From the NCBI GenBank assembly GCA_039096225.1, contig JBBPEB010000004.1, positions 902,001-966,000 on the forward strand: a stretch of 64,000 nt of DNA. Direction: 5' to 3'. Positions within the stretch are counted from its first letter, which is position 1. The number at the start of each line of letters is the position of its first letter. Positions 23,002-35,309 of the stretch are shown here, in pieces. Below the pieces are notes generated by a model. The model did no database searches and was not told the origin of the DNA. It saw nothing but the letters and a program-made list of their open reading frames with translations. The position numbers were made by a program, and so were the translations under genes. This DNA comes from Blastocystis sp. Blastoise (taxonomy: Eukaryota > Sar > Bigyra > Opalinata > Blastocystidae).

Positions 23002-24204
23002 GCTAGAGAATGGGAGAATGTTAATATTGATAAAGAATAAAAAATAGTAATATACATACAAGAGAATAATCTGAAGTTAAAATCAACTTCTATTTTTTAA
23101 AATAACAGCTAATAAAAATAAAATAAAAATAAAGAAAATAAGTAACAAATGAAAATATTTTCTAAGTTAATAGGCTCAATAGCGTATGGGTGTATTCAGG
23201 TCTTAAAAGAAAAATCATTTTTGCGGGAATATCAAGAAACTCAAAAAAAGTATTTTTTCCCTCCTTTTTTCACTGTCACTTTTCTTTAATATTTTTGACT
23301 TTTTAGTATTAAAAACGATTCTTACAGGCATGTATAGAGACTCTATACCACTTTTGAGACTAAAAATCAAATATTTAAAAATGAGTGAAAAATCTTGACT
23401 AGCAAGAAAAACAATTATGTGAAGCTGAGTATGTTGTGTATACACATATCTAACAACAGAGATGATAAAAACACACAACTCCTCTTGGTTTAGGACATAA
23501 TTATGAATTCTCTCAAAAAAGCTATTTTAAACCTTAAAACGATACCCTGAACTATAAATCAAGTCCTGAATGATATTCTAAAGTCATATTTTTAAAAACA
23601 GGTTTAATGACGATAATCAATAAACAAAAACAAGAGCTTCCGTTTTACTTTTCTTTTTTGAATTTTTAATTGTTTTGACTTTCTAGGGTAGTTGGCTGAA
23701 AGAAATGTTGTCGTCTTTAGGCTAAAAAATGATGAATAAAAAAGTCAAGTCATTTTATTGTTTTTTCCTTGGGAAATAAAAAAGAAGAAATTTTTAGGTG
23801 TGTTTTGGTTTAGGCTGTATAATGGTTTTTATTGTAAAAGGACTTGACGAGAATGATTGAAATGATAATACATCACTCAGAGAACACACAACTTTAAAAA
23901 ATTTGTCACTCATGTAATCCATTCCTGAATTATAGACTTCAGAGAAAAAATTAAAGTCTTTTTGGTTTTAAACAGTCATTTTAAATCATAAAACACTGTA
24001 AAATAGTCAATATTTAGAATGTCTATGATTATATAAATAAACAATATATTTTGTAGAGTTATTTTTAAGTTTTTCTCGTCAAAAAGAGAGAAACTTGACA
24101 AGTTGGCGGACACTCTTTTCTCGAGTTTAGGCCAACGTATTTTTGATTAAAAAATCCCAGTCATTTTGTTGTTTCTCTTACGGGAAATAGGGTCAAAAAA
24201 ACAC
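23002..24204. other. Right arm of the element (copy 2)
   Basis: No coding frame. Matches the copy-1 right arm with one inserted A near 23391. Confidence 0.5.
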
Positions 24205-24219
24205 AAAATGTCCATAGTG

Positions 24220-25420
24220 GATTGAACTCTTTCTAAACACTTGGGTTATAGTGTTTATCTTTGTATAAAATAGATTGCTGTTTACTTCATATATTCAGTT
24301 TTCTCTCTGGAATTCTAGATTTAAAAAGATATCTTTTAATCATCTGATTAATACTGTCAATAAGTAAATATTACTGTATACAAATAGTTAAGATTTTCAT
24401 GATACTAGTGATTGTTCAAATATGATTGCTATTAGTTTTCAGAAAAAAAAACTGACAAAACCAAAGAAAAATATTAAATAAATGATACTACGAATTTTGC
24501 AATAAATAAAAACAATAGTATAGAAATAACTTTAAAAATGATATCGACACATATAGAATATTTTAACTAATACAAAAGAAAATATATGTACAACTGGTTA
24601 ATTAGTAAAAAAAAAGTAATTATATAACAAATAAAGAAAATGAAATGAGATATATCGCTATAATGGAATGAAAATGAAGAAATCATATAAAAGAGAAAGA
24701 ATAATATATAATGAAAAAATATATAATCTTTATATAGTATAGAAAAGTAAAAGAATCTAATTGAATGAAATCAAAAAGAAATCTAGACCATATAGATATA
24801 AAAATATAAATTATTAATATATATATATCTATAGGTGATATTCACAATTCAGAAATATATATATATATTAAAAATAAGGAACTATAGATTACAAAAATAT
24901 ATGAATTATTTAGTGTGTATAATAATACACATGAATCAGAAGAATAATATATATAGAACATAAGAGAAAGGGTACAAGAAGAGGTTTGAAATAAAAGAAA
25001 ATAGATATTTATTGAGCTTAAAAATTAGGAAAAAAAAATAAAAAGAAAAGCATCATATAAATAATAAAATGAAATTATATTTTTGGAAAAGAAATAGTGA
25101 TATATATACTATAAAAAGTGTTCATTAAAAAATATAAGCAAATATAATGAATTTAAATAAGAGATATAAACATATACATAGAAAGAAAGAAATTACTTAA
25201 AAAGTAACAAACAAGAATATATATATATATAAATGAATAATAGAAAATGGTACAATAAATAATGAAAAATAATAAAGAAACTACAGAAACATATTCTAAG
25301 AGATTCTATGTATGTATATATATACAATATATAATGAATAATGAATAGATAATATTTCCCTTTATATGAATATTCATATCATATTAAAAGCAACAATTGA
25401 TATATATATAATAGTATGCA
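24220..25420. other. Gene-free AT-rich interval
   Basis: Sequence between the element and the 3' end of the MYB gene. Short TA runs; nothing recognised. Confidence 0.6.
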
Positions 25421-25516
25421 TTAACAGTCATCAATTTGAAAGCAATCAGGCATATTTTCTTCATATATAGAGGAATGATGGCGATTATAATAATAGTCTT
25501 CAGAAGTCATATACTA

Positions 25517-25556
<40 letters not shown>

Positions 25557-25669
25557 TAAATAATAAAAATAGTAAAGAAGATTTAAGAATAATATCTTTA
25601 ATATATATATATACATCTCTTTCACATTCTGAAAGAAGCGAGCATAATGTTTCTGAAGCAGAAGCTTCT

Positions 25670-25705
<36 letters not shown>

Positions 25706-26747
25706 TAGTATAAATAGCCACATAATATATATATATTAATAATTATTGTTAAAATCAAATATACATATACTTATAATTATAATATATATATATATACCTA
25801 TTTTGATAATTATCATCTAAGAATCGTGATTGAAGTGAGAAATCATTGGTATTCATAGAAAAAGATTGATCTAAAAATGAAGAATTTAAATTTGAGAAAA
25901 AATTGATATTATTTGAAGTAGGAGAGAGACCGTCATTGAGGGATAAAGAGGGACTAAGGCTATTTGTGTTTTCCGAGCTATTATCACATGGAATAGTATT
26001 CATATTATTTTTATTTATAATATTATTAGTAGTATTTATATTTAAATATGCAGATGATTTATATAGATCTCTAGTAGCATCTACAGAATACGATCTAGAT
26101 AAAGTAGGAAGAGTGTCTTTATGACTTTGTAGAGCATCTAAAGTAGTTGGAGAATCGTAAGAAACACGATCTAAATTTAATTTAGATCCAAATAATTCTA
26201 CCTTCTATATATAATGATATTATGAATAATTATTCTTTATTAAAATAACTAGAATTCTTTAAATATATGATCAATATAAACTATACTTTAGAACTATCTA
26301 ACTTTTGAAGATATTTTTGAGCATGTGTACGAACTTGAACAATTGTTCTAGTTTCAATCTATTTAATAAATTATAATTATATTATACAGTTAATAATATT
26401 AAGATTGTATTTAATTTTATTTAAAAAAAATATTTTATTTAAAAAAATATATATACACAACTAGCAATTTTCTTCCAATCCCTACCAAACTTTTCTAATC
26501 CTTTTAAAAATAATTCATGCTCTTCTTTAGTCCATCTTCCTTGATTTTCCTTTCCAACTTTTAAAGAGAACTTTGGTTTACGATTCTGTTGACTTTGCGT
26601 AGGTAAAGAATAGGAAAATGAGTTTGATCCCTCCGGAATATAACATGTCTCAGTCTGAAATTGACCAAGAGAAGAAGAACTAAATGGTTGTCTATAATTT
26701 CATATGCTCATAATTACATACGAAGCAATGCTATCGAAAAAAGACAT
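25421..26747 (-). CDS. MYB-related transcription factor, SHAQKYF class
   Basis: Six exons (26747-26722, 26691-26457, 26358-26287, 26204-25798, 25672-25615, 25513-25421) join to 296 aa. A single MYB/SANT repeat spans residues 60-111: RWTKEEHELFLKGLEKFG, then DWKKIASCIETRT and the signature THAQKYLQKL (residues 98-107), a variant of SHAQKYF. One-repeat MYBs of this class bind DNA in plants, dictyostelids and many protists. The C-terminal part is Asn/Ser-rich and probably regulatory. The first intron is only 30 nt. The product should be nuclear; targets are unknown. Confidence 0.88.
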
Positions 26748-27288
26748 GAGAAAAGAATGTAGAACGAATTATAAGGAATGTGGTAAAAACAAAATGCAAG
26801 TTTTTCTATGTATTTCTTCGTGAAGAATAAACTATTCTGGGAAAAATATTTAGAATAACCGAAAAACGAAATTATTTCATGAAAATATTTGTGTTTTCTT
26901 TTTTTGAATATTCATTTTGTACAATACAACATCACATATCCATAGATAAAGATTAGATTTATATGCTTCATTTGATATTTTGTCTATGAGATAAAAATGA
27001 AAAGGAATTATGGAAATATGAAAAAGTATATAATGGATTAGTTCAAGCCTACTATGTTTTTTATATGTTGAAATCATTATAGTATAAAGATATTTAAAGG
27101 TATTTAAGGGATATAAATTTAAATAGTCAATATAAAATGATAATCAAAATAATTTATAAAGTTGAGATAGAATACAAAACCACAGTTATATCATTTAATA
27201 TGAGTATTCTAGAATGATATTTTAATTGAAAAAAAATTGAGAAAAGTAAAAAGTTAAAACAAATTAGAAAAAGACACATCATAATGTA
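26748..27288. other. Interval between MYB and TMEM62-like genes
   Basis: Contains the MYB promoter and the 3' end region of the next gene; no other gene seen. Confidence 0.5.
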
Positions 27289-29921
27289 CTATTTAAAATA
27301 TCGAGAGAATTCAGTGATAATAGTTATCATAATAAGAACATTCCTTATCAATTTTCCAGATCCTAATAGTCTGTATTTATAAGAATAAGCATAATTAAAC
27401 CATTTCCACTTGAATCCTATCCAATAGAGAAGCCAAAGAATAAGTATTTGAATAAATGAGATAAATAAGAACAATGGAATACACGTGAGATATTGAGAAG
27501 AAGGATAAGAAAAGAGGAAAAGATAAAGTAGCCAAAAACCAAGTTGTAATAATCCTTCAGCATATACAAAAGTAATAGTATCCATACAATAGATGTATTT
27601 CTTGTAAATAACACTATAATATGCTTTTACATATTGAAATAAAACATCATTCTACATATATATAGAAATTATATTGGAGTATATATATATTTTTTTTTTT
27701 AAAGAAAAAGAAAAATAATAAGTAATATAATTTATAAAGGGAATTCAAATAATAATTATAAATTATAATAATATACTTGTGCCTGAACAACGCGTTGTGG
27801 TAGACATAATAATGCGAACATATAGAGTATGATAGAGAAGAAAATATAGGGTTGAGTAGTGAAATGTATCCATCTTTTGCAGATGAATTCGGAGATTGGA
27901 GGAAGGAATTCATATTTTCGTTCAAGGAATAGATATCGTTCTTTTGGATTAAGAATATTTTTAAGATATTCTCCATTGAATTCGATGAAATATCCATAGA
28001 TATAGCTACAGATTAATAATAAGAAAAGTATACAATTTGTAATAGAAGAGAAAAGAGGAATAAAAGATCCAAAATTAGTTTTTAATAATATAGATTGAAA
28101 AGTAGTTTTTGGTTTTATATATTTATTCTTATAAGAGATAATACGAGATTGTTCATTAGATTCACCCATACGATCTACTACTTTAATTTTCAATTTATGG
28201 GTTTTATTACTATAAAATAAATATATTATTATAATAAATAAATAAATATATATATATATATACTCTATAGTTAAAGGTGTAAAAGAATGTTGATATATAT
28301 TATTATTATTTTTATTTAATGGAGAAATAAAAGTAGCAATTGTATCATCAATATAACTAAATATAGTTATTATTTAATAATTATGTTATAATATGTTATG
28401 ATATTGTATAATATAATATAATAATATAATAGAATAATAATATAATAGAATAAAATAGAATAAACATTTCATACACAATAATTTCTTTTAATTCTAAATT
28501 AGTAAATAAATATATAGTAATATCAATTGATATTCTTCCTTTTGTTTCACTGATATCAGCTTCAAAAACATTTCTTAAATGTTTATGTATATAATTAATA
28601 TTCTTATGACAATCCTATTCAATAAAAGAATTATAATAATTATAATTATATATATACAGGTGGAGAAAGAATAGCAAAAATAGGTCCTTTCATATATATA
28701 GACATATCAGTAGAAGATAAAATATCATTATATATCGTATATACACGAAACCTATATTTATTATTATTCATAATAATATATAAATAAAAATACATTTTAT
28801 GATATTGAAAATCAACTAATTCTTGCTCTAATAAATTATAAGAATGAATACACTATATATATTATAGTTAAAATATATATAATTCTTATATATATATATA
28901 TACAGATAAATTATTTCCTAATAATTGATGAATATGTCCACATAAATATAATTGACAAGGATAATGTAATAGTAATTGAGGTAAAGTATATCCTGAAGTC
29001 GATTTCGTACTTAAATTCATTGTAAACAAAGGATAATGACAAAATAATACATTATATGTATAATAACTAGAAATTATTTTATTTTATATATATTGTTATT
29101 TTATATATATTGTTATTTTATATATATTGTTATTTTATATTTATATATTATATTATATTATATATATATATTATATATATATATACGTTCCATTTTGTAA
29201 TACTAATTCTAAATGATCTAAAATATCTTTTGTCAACCAACCACAAAAATATCGTAAAGGAGGACGATTTGCATCTATACCTATAAACCGAATAGACTTC
29301 GTTCCAAATGAAAAACTCTTCTCATATCTATTTTTATATTATTATTATTTATTTTATTATTTATTAATCAAATAAATTAAATAAATCAAATAAATTAAAT
29401 AAATTAAAAAAAAAACAATAATAGCTATATACACAGAATCAAAACCTTCATAACCAAATACAGAATGACTTTTTGAATAATCTACACCTAAAGGTCTTAC
29501 ATCACGACAATCATGATTACCACGAACATCCAACCATTTATCAGAAGTAAAATAACCATATTCCTTCAATGTCTCCGAATATCTATATATATATATTATT
29601 CATATCCACTTATATCATCATATTATTATTCTATATAACTTTTCAAACATAATATATTCTTCATATTCTTATTATATCTATATACATCTTCCATTCATCG
29701 ACTACTTGCTCACCAAGTTTAGAAGGACCAATAGAATCTGTTATATCTCCTGTTGTAACAACTAAATCAGGTTTGATAATAGATATATCTTCTTTTAAAA
29801 AATGATCAAACAATTCATTTTTCGTATTATCTTCTGATGCGCTAATATGAAAGTCTGTTGCATGTATAAAACAATAAAAATCACGTTTTGACATCAACTT
29901 TGACAATCGACTTTTCGGCAT
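27289..29921 (-). CDS. TMEM62: TMEM62-like metallophosphoesterase with C-terminal membrane helices
   Basis: Ten exons (29921-29686, 29582-29433, 29327-29187, 29066-28904, 28852-28794, 28751-28658, 28614-28475, 28356-28264, 28209-27777, 27651-27289) give 623 aa, close to the family length. All calcineurin-like metal-binding motifs are present in order: ATDFH, TTGDITD, GNHD (in WLDVRGNHDCRD), FCHYP and CGHIHQL. The rest has several hydrophobic helices (for example ITNCILFLLLICSYIYGYF), as in TMEM62, a poorly characterised membrane protein. The start is the ATG at 29921 (MPKSRLSKL); the frame upstream has only TTG codons. Substrate unknown. Confidence 0.88.
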
Positions 29922-30237
29922 ACCCTTTTTGAAATATTGAACAACATTAAAAAACAATTTACTCTGTTTAATGAATAAGAAAGTATTCAAAAATTATTTT
30001 TTTATAAAAATCAGCTTGATAAAATTTGTAAAAAAAAAATAAACAAAACAATAAATTTATAAAGTGATAATTAAAACGACAACAAAGAGATTTACAGCTA
30101 TAAAAAAAAGCATATTTATTAGAAAAAAGTAAGTCTATGATAAAAATAAGCCATAAATAGCAAATACATATATATAAATCTAAAGAATAGCGTTAATAAA
30201 ACTTAAAAAGATTGAGAATAGTAGAATATGAATATTT
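29922..30237. other. Short intergenic interval
   Basis: Upstream of the TMEM62-like gene and downstream of the 341-aa unknown gene; no feature recognised. Confidence 0.5.
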
Positions 30238-31941
30238 TTAAAGATCAGTAGGAAGATTAGTATTGATATCTTTAGATTCAGGTATAGATTCAGGTATAGA
30301 TTCAGTATTTGAAGCAGGTTCCTTAACAGTTTCAGAATTAGATTGAATAGAAGCATCCTTAAATGTTTCTACAACACCATCCTATAGAATATATATATAT
30401 ATATAATAATTTTGAATAATAATGGATATATAATAATAAAAATACTATTTATATATAGATACAGTAAATCCATTGACGGTATCTTTGATATTATTATAGA
30501 AATCTTTGGTATTAGCATTACTTTGAAGAGAACTATCAATAGTTGTAGCAGTTGATTTTATTAAAGAAAAAGCACTTGTGAAGAAAGAACCTACTTTTTC
30601 ACTAATACCATATTTGGTATCTACAGCTGATACTATATTTATATTGATTCATAATATTATAATTTAAAAAACATAGAATAGAAATATATCAATATAATAG
30701 AGTAATAATAATAAATACAATTTTGTTTAGCAGTTTCAATTCCTTGATTAATATGTATTTTATCATCAATAGATTTATAGACTTGTTTTGTACTATTCGC
30801 AAGATCATCTACTCCTTCCTTTAATGTAGTTTCTATAAAGATATACTTATTCTTCTTCATATATGATAATAAGAAATATATTAATGAAATAACTACTAAT
30901 TGAATATTAATATATATATATATTAATAATAAATAAAGTATAACAAAATACCATATGTAGTTTTAATTTCATTAGCAATTGTATGTGAAGCAGTGAATGT
31001 CTTTTGAAGAATCTTAGAAGCAGTTTTATTAACTATATATATTATAGTAATAGAAGAAAGATTAAGTATGTATATAAATACCTAAAATATCAAGATTAAT
31101 TATGTATATAAATACCTAAAATATCATTGAAAGATTTAGAGAGTTCTTTACGCACAGGAACGTCAAATATTGTCTATATTATATTAATATAGTTTTAAAG
31201 AATTAAAAAATATAATTATAAAATATCATATATAAAAATAAATATATATATAAAATAAATTTATATATATAAAAATAAATATATATAAAAAACAAATTTA
31301 TATATATATATATATACTTCAGGAGCAATTTCAAAAGCAGCTTTCATCGTGGATTCTGAAGGGAAAAGAAGACATATATAAGTAAGAGAAGGTTTATTTT
31401 CAAGAGGACAACTAGAAATAACAATATAATTATATACTATTGAAAAATCATAATGAATATATATATAATATATATTAAAATTCAATAATATTGAAATATA
31501 CTTTTTAATTGTTAATGTTAAATCAGCAAAACTTTCAAACCATTGACGTAACATAATATTAATATTACCTTCATCAGCATGAGAGAGTTCTCCAATTAAA
31601 AAGAAAGAACGAAGAATATCCATAGGTTCAAGAGGAACAGGACTCGTTCTATAAAATTGAATATGAATACACACATTTTCAAAAGAAGAATATTGATAAG
31701 GAAATAATTAGAAATCTATATACCTCTTAACAACGATAGTACTAGCTTCAGTACAACCACAATTTAAAAATTCCATTTCATCATGTAAAACATTACCACG
31801 TAAGTAAAGTTCGATCTCAGGAGCTAGAATTCCTACAAGAGGTTCTAAGACTTGTTTTACATGGTAAACATTGACATCAGGATTAATAAAGAGTTGATGA
31901 AGTTTCTCATCACATTTAAAGGTTACATTGAGTCCACTCAT
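30238..31941 (-). CDS. Hypothetical 341-aa protein with amphipathic C-terminal repeats
   Basis: Eight exons (31941-31724, 31648-31502, 31411-31318, 31173-31116, 31032-30952, 30832-30719, 30632-30463, 30381-30238) join in phase. The N-terminal 75 residues look like a small beta-rich, perhaps ubiquitin-like domain (MSGLNVTFKCDEKLHQLF). A middle part contains PSLTYICLLFPSESTMKAAFEIAP. The C-terminal half is a chain of amphipathic helices with phrases such as VDTKYGISEKVGSFF that recall the C-terminus of plant BPA1-type proteins and lipid-droplet coat proteins, then an acidic Ser/Glu tail with ESIP repeats. Function unknown. A 34-nt direct duplication at its fourth donor is described under findings. 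Confidence 0.75.
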
Positions 31942-32344
31942 TGTAAAATAATTATAAATTAAGCAGTAATTGAAGTAATAAAAGTAAAAAAATGCTTTTG
32001 TTTTTAAACTCAATAAAGAGAAGCTTTCAGAATTTCTGAAGAATTCCTGAATGAAAAACTGTCTTTATCCCACAAAGTGACGGAGATATTCACGGTTATG
32101 TCTCCTTTTTTTAAGGATTTGAAACTGTATCCTTTTTTCTGTTCTTTTATCAATAGCTATACAGTTCCTTCATTTGAAGACAAATCAACGATATATTCAA
32201 TGTTATAGCGTCTATTTCATTATTAAAGCAAGAGTGTGTAACTTGTTTAAGTGAAATGAGTTGTAATTATTCTTTATAAAACATTTATTTTACAATTATA
32301 AAACAATGGAGAGAACCATAAAATATTAAATGAAATAGAAAACA
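31942..32344. other. Intergenic interval between unknown gene and ORC5
   Basis: About 400 bp, presumably the promoter of the downstream gene. A pyrimidine-rich stretch (32100-32140) includes GTATCCTTTT on the plus strand, but no plus-strand gene is there to use it. Confidence 0.5.
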
Positions 32345-34732
32345 TTAGTTTGATGCTAAATATTCTTTTAATGGGTATTGAATGTTGTTTGCAAGTTGAA
32401 TAACATCACGTTCGCTATAGAAATAATTAATAAAATATAAGAAAAATAAAATTAAAAATATTAAGAGCATACCTAACTGCACATTTGAAGGTATTTGTTT
32501 CATTATACATATCATTATCGACAGATATATTACCTCTTGTATGAATGAATATTCCAGCACAAATAAGCATATTGATTTGTGAATGAAGAGATGCTAAAGA
32601 AGATATCAATCCTTTATCGATTCTATAAAATTCATTCATATATAGAATAATGAAATAATATATATTTATATATAAAGAAGAGATTAAAATAAATAAATAT
32701 ATACGTTGATAGAATGGCTCTATACATAAAAATCAAACGATTGATGGAAAATGTATATATAGAAATAGGAGAAGGTTTTTTATATTGCTTCCTTTTTCCT
32801 TTCTTTTTCTTTAATTGAATTGCTTCAACAAATTGTTCATCACAACTTTCATCATAAATAGAACATAAATAACTATATATATATAGAAATAACTTTTGAT
32901 ATAATAAATATTGTGATAGATATATATATATAGAAAAAGATGTTAAAAAAATAAATGTAGCGATAAATATATATATATACCTTGCAATAATTAATAGTTT
33001 TGTATTAAAACTGAATTCTACACCACAATATGAATAAATATCTATTCCTTCCTATTAATAGAATCATATAAATAATAGAGTATATAATTTATAGTATATA
33101 ACTCTATAAAAAAGTATAATTCAATAATTATAATCAAAATAAATTTAATCAAAATTTAATAAAAATAAATTTAATCAAATGTATATAAGTATATCAATTA
33201 GAAAGATATAATTATAACAAATGAATAGAATCAAATAAATATGATATGAATAACATAATAATAATCACTGAAATATGACTATATATACCATTAGATCTTG
33301 TTGGGAAATATCGATCATTTCATCCTTTAAATTATCTGTTTTCCCTTGGGAATCTGACGTATTACATATATGAAGTGGATAAATATTTGTATAAATATGT
33401 TTGAATATATATTGATATAAAGGATTTGATAATAGATCTATATTTTCTTTATTTTCTTCTTTTTGATATATATATGAATAGAGAATAGATATATATATAT
33501 CTAGATCCATCAAGTTATGTATATAGATATATAAACAATTAATGACCAAAGAAATAAATTTCACAAGGTTCTAGAAATATAATAATTATTATTCATATTT
33601 TGTTAAATTATAATACTAATAATTAAAGGTTTATATATATAGTAAATAATTATCATTTATATTTAAAAAAAACTATAATAATTAAATATCTAAAAATAAT
33701 CAAAAAACATTATTTATTATTTCTTTAAAAATCAAATAATAATTAAATATCTAAAAATAATCAAAAAATACTATTTATTATTTTTTTAACAACTATAATA
33801 ATTAAATATCTAAAAAATAATCAAAAAACATTATTTATTATTTCTTTAAAAATCAAATAATAATAAACATCCAAACATAATAAAAATTTTAATTATTTAA
33901 AAATCAAAAATAATAATAAATCTATATACTTTGTCTGTCAATTGATATGTATATAGATATAAAACTTGTTGAATAGAGAGAAGAGGAAGATCCACATGTA
34001 TATATGCATCAATTTGACTAGGTATATGAATACTACCCAAACCAATAAGACCAATTCCCGCGATTTTCTCGCTTAAATGAAAGAGATGATCTTGTAATAT
34101 CATTGGAAGACAATCAAAATTTTCTATAATAAGATAATTTTGAATATTTTTTTCTGTATATAAACTTTTGATATCAATCAGAATTTCAGATGGAGTCAAA
34201 ACTACTGAATTAATATGCTCCATACTCTATTAAATATTAATGAAATATATTTAGAAATATATTATTTATATCATTATAAATAAAGATTATATATATACAG
34301 AGATATAATCAACAATATAAGTGAGAATATCAGACAAAGTAGTATGAGATCGAGCAAAATAAGTCATAAATGGAATCTGTTTCTCATTTAATGCTTCTTC
34401 TACAAACTGTTTCCTTTGAATACAAGGCTGACTAGTCACATAAATAAATGTTCCTTGAGGCTTCTATAATTAAAATAGAATTAGCAAATAAAAAAAAAAT
34501 CAAATTGTGTCAAAAAAAAAATGATATATTTATCTTATAAACAAAATTTAATAATGTTAATATAATATATATCATTATTAGACAATCTTGAAGAAGAACC
34601 TAAATAACTTACAGGATTAATCAACGACGACAATAAATTAAATTGTTCATTCCATATCATTGGTTCATCTATATTTTGATTTATTCTATCCTCATGAATT
34701 GCACTGTAATCTTGGGATCGATACGCTGACAT
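32345..34732 (-). CDS. ORC5: Origin recognition complex subunit 5-like protein
   Basis: Eight exons (34732-34613, 34463-34299, 34226-33930, 33570-33289, 33051-32981, 32872-32705, 32622-32473, 32414-32345) join to 440 aa, the usual ORC5 length. The order of segments matches ORC5: an AAA-like N-terminal half, KLLIIASYLCSIYDE (compare the LLIAAYLASYN of ORC5), a Lys-rich KKKKGKRKQYKK linker, FSINRL, and a C-terminal winged-helix-like region ending ANNIQYPLKEYLAS. ORC5 is part of the complex that loads MCM at replication origins. The P-loop position (residues 41-59) reads GTFIYVTSQPCIQRKQ and lacks the G-K-T/S of Walker A; a Walker B-like LIIENFD lies at 127-133. It is probably an ATPase-dead ORC5. 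Confidence 0.78.
33660..33870. repeat. Minisatellite inside ORC5 intron 3
   Basis: Three to four tandem units of about 60 nt with the core AATTAAATATCTAAAAAT and ATTATTTATTATTTCTTT. They make this intron (33571-33929) much longer than its neighbours. Confidence 0.8.
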
Positions 34733-35309
34733 TTTCCCTAGATGAAATACATATATATATATTTAATTTCTTCAAATTAGCTTTTTTGTAAAGCATAAAT
34801 AAATATAAAAGAGAAATCTAGTCTAGTTTTACAACTTACAGCTATATATTGAAAGAGAAAACAAAAAGAAAGCCAACTCTATTTGTTTCTTGTTAAGAAA
34901 TTTCCAGCAAATTCAAGGAAAGAATTTTTTTTTTTGGAGTCACTTCAAATTTTTAGAATTCATTAAGGTCTATTCTAAAAATGTTATTCAAATTGGGTCT
35001 GTCAATGAGACTTTCATGAATATGACTGGATATAAAAGAACGAAAAACAGGAAAAATGAGTTATTTGCGCTTCTATTGGTTAATAAAAGAGGAATTACTG
35101 GTGAAGATCAATCTAAAATAAACTTTGTTTAAGGAAAAACATCACAATGGCCCAATCAATAAGGACAATTCCGAAAACAAAAAATACGCCAATCATTTAT
35201 TCTTTTTTTCTTCTCCACAAAATGTTTGATGTTTAAAGAGAACTATTTTATATTTCTTTTTTTTTTGCTTTTTGAACACTTTTTCAAGTGTTACAATAAA
35301 TTTGGAATA
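34733..35309. promoter_or_regulatory. Divergent upstream region of ORC5 and MFS transporter 1
   Basis: The two genes start 577 bp apart in opposite directions, so both promoters lie here. An 80-codon plus-strand frame at 34890-35132 has no similarity I recognise and no splice link to the transporter. No specific binding site identified. Confidence 0.5.

Larger units (their letters stand above)
15647..24219. mobile_element. Transposon-like 8.57-kb unit, copy 2
   Basis: Direct repeat of copy 1 over its whole length. Differences I saw: substitutions at 8193 and 8202 of copy 1, one base less in an A-run (11263), one GAA triplet less (13585), and one A more after position 23390. These account for the lengths 8,576 and 8,573 bp. 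The very high identity means recent duplication or active homogenisation. It ends CCATAGTG at 24219, followed by unrelated sequence (GATTGAACTC). Confidence 0.75.

Noticed and set aside
7068-24219. Tandem pair as an assembly artefact
   Set aside because: Several independent base differences and indels separate the copies, and unique flanks are joined cleanly. Not excluded, but less likely.
7062-24222. Classification as a CACTA (En/Spm) transposon
   Set aside because: The terminus begins CACTA, but the 3-nt flanks are TAT and GAT, no transposase is seen, and a TA target fits the flanks as well. Left unclassified.
32126-32140. GTATCCTTTT as a GT-AG U12 donor
   Set aside because: On the plus strand in an intergenic interval with no plus-strand exon before it.
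34890-35132. 80-codon plus-strand frame upstream of MFS transporter 1
   Set aside because: No family similarity, begins without ATG context of note and has no in-phase splice into the transporter.
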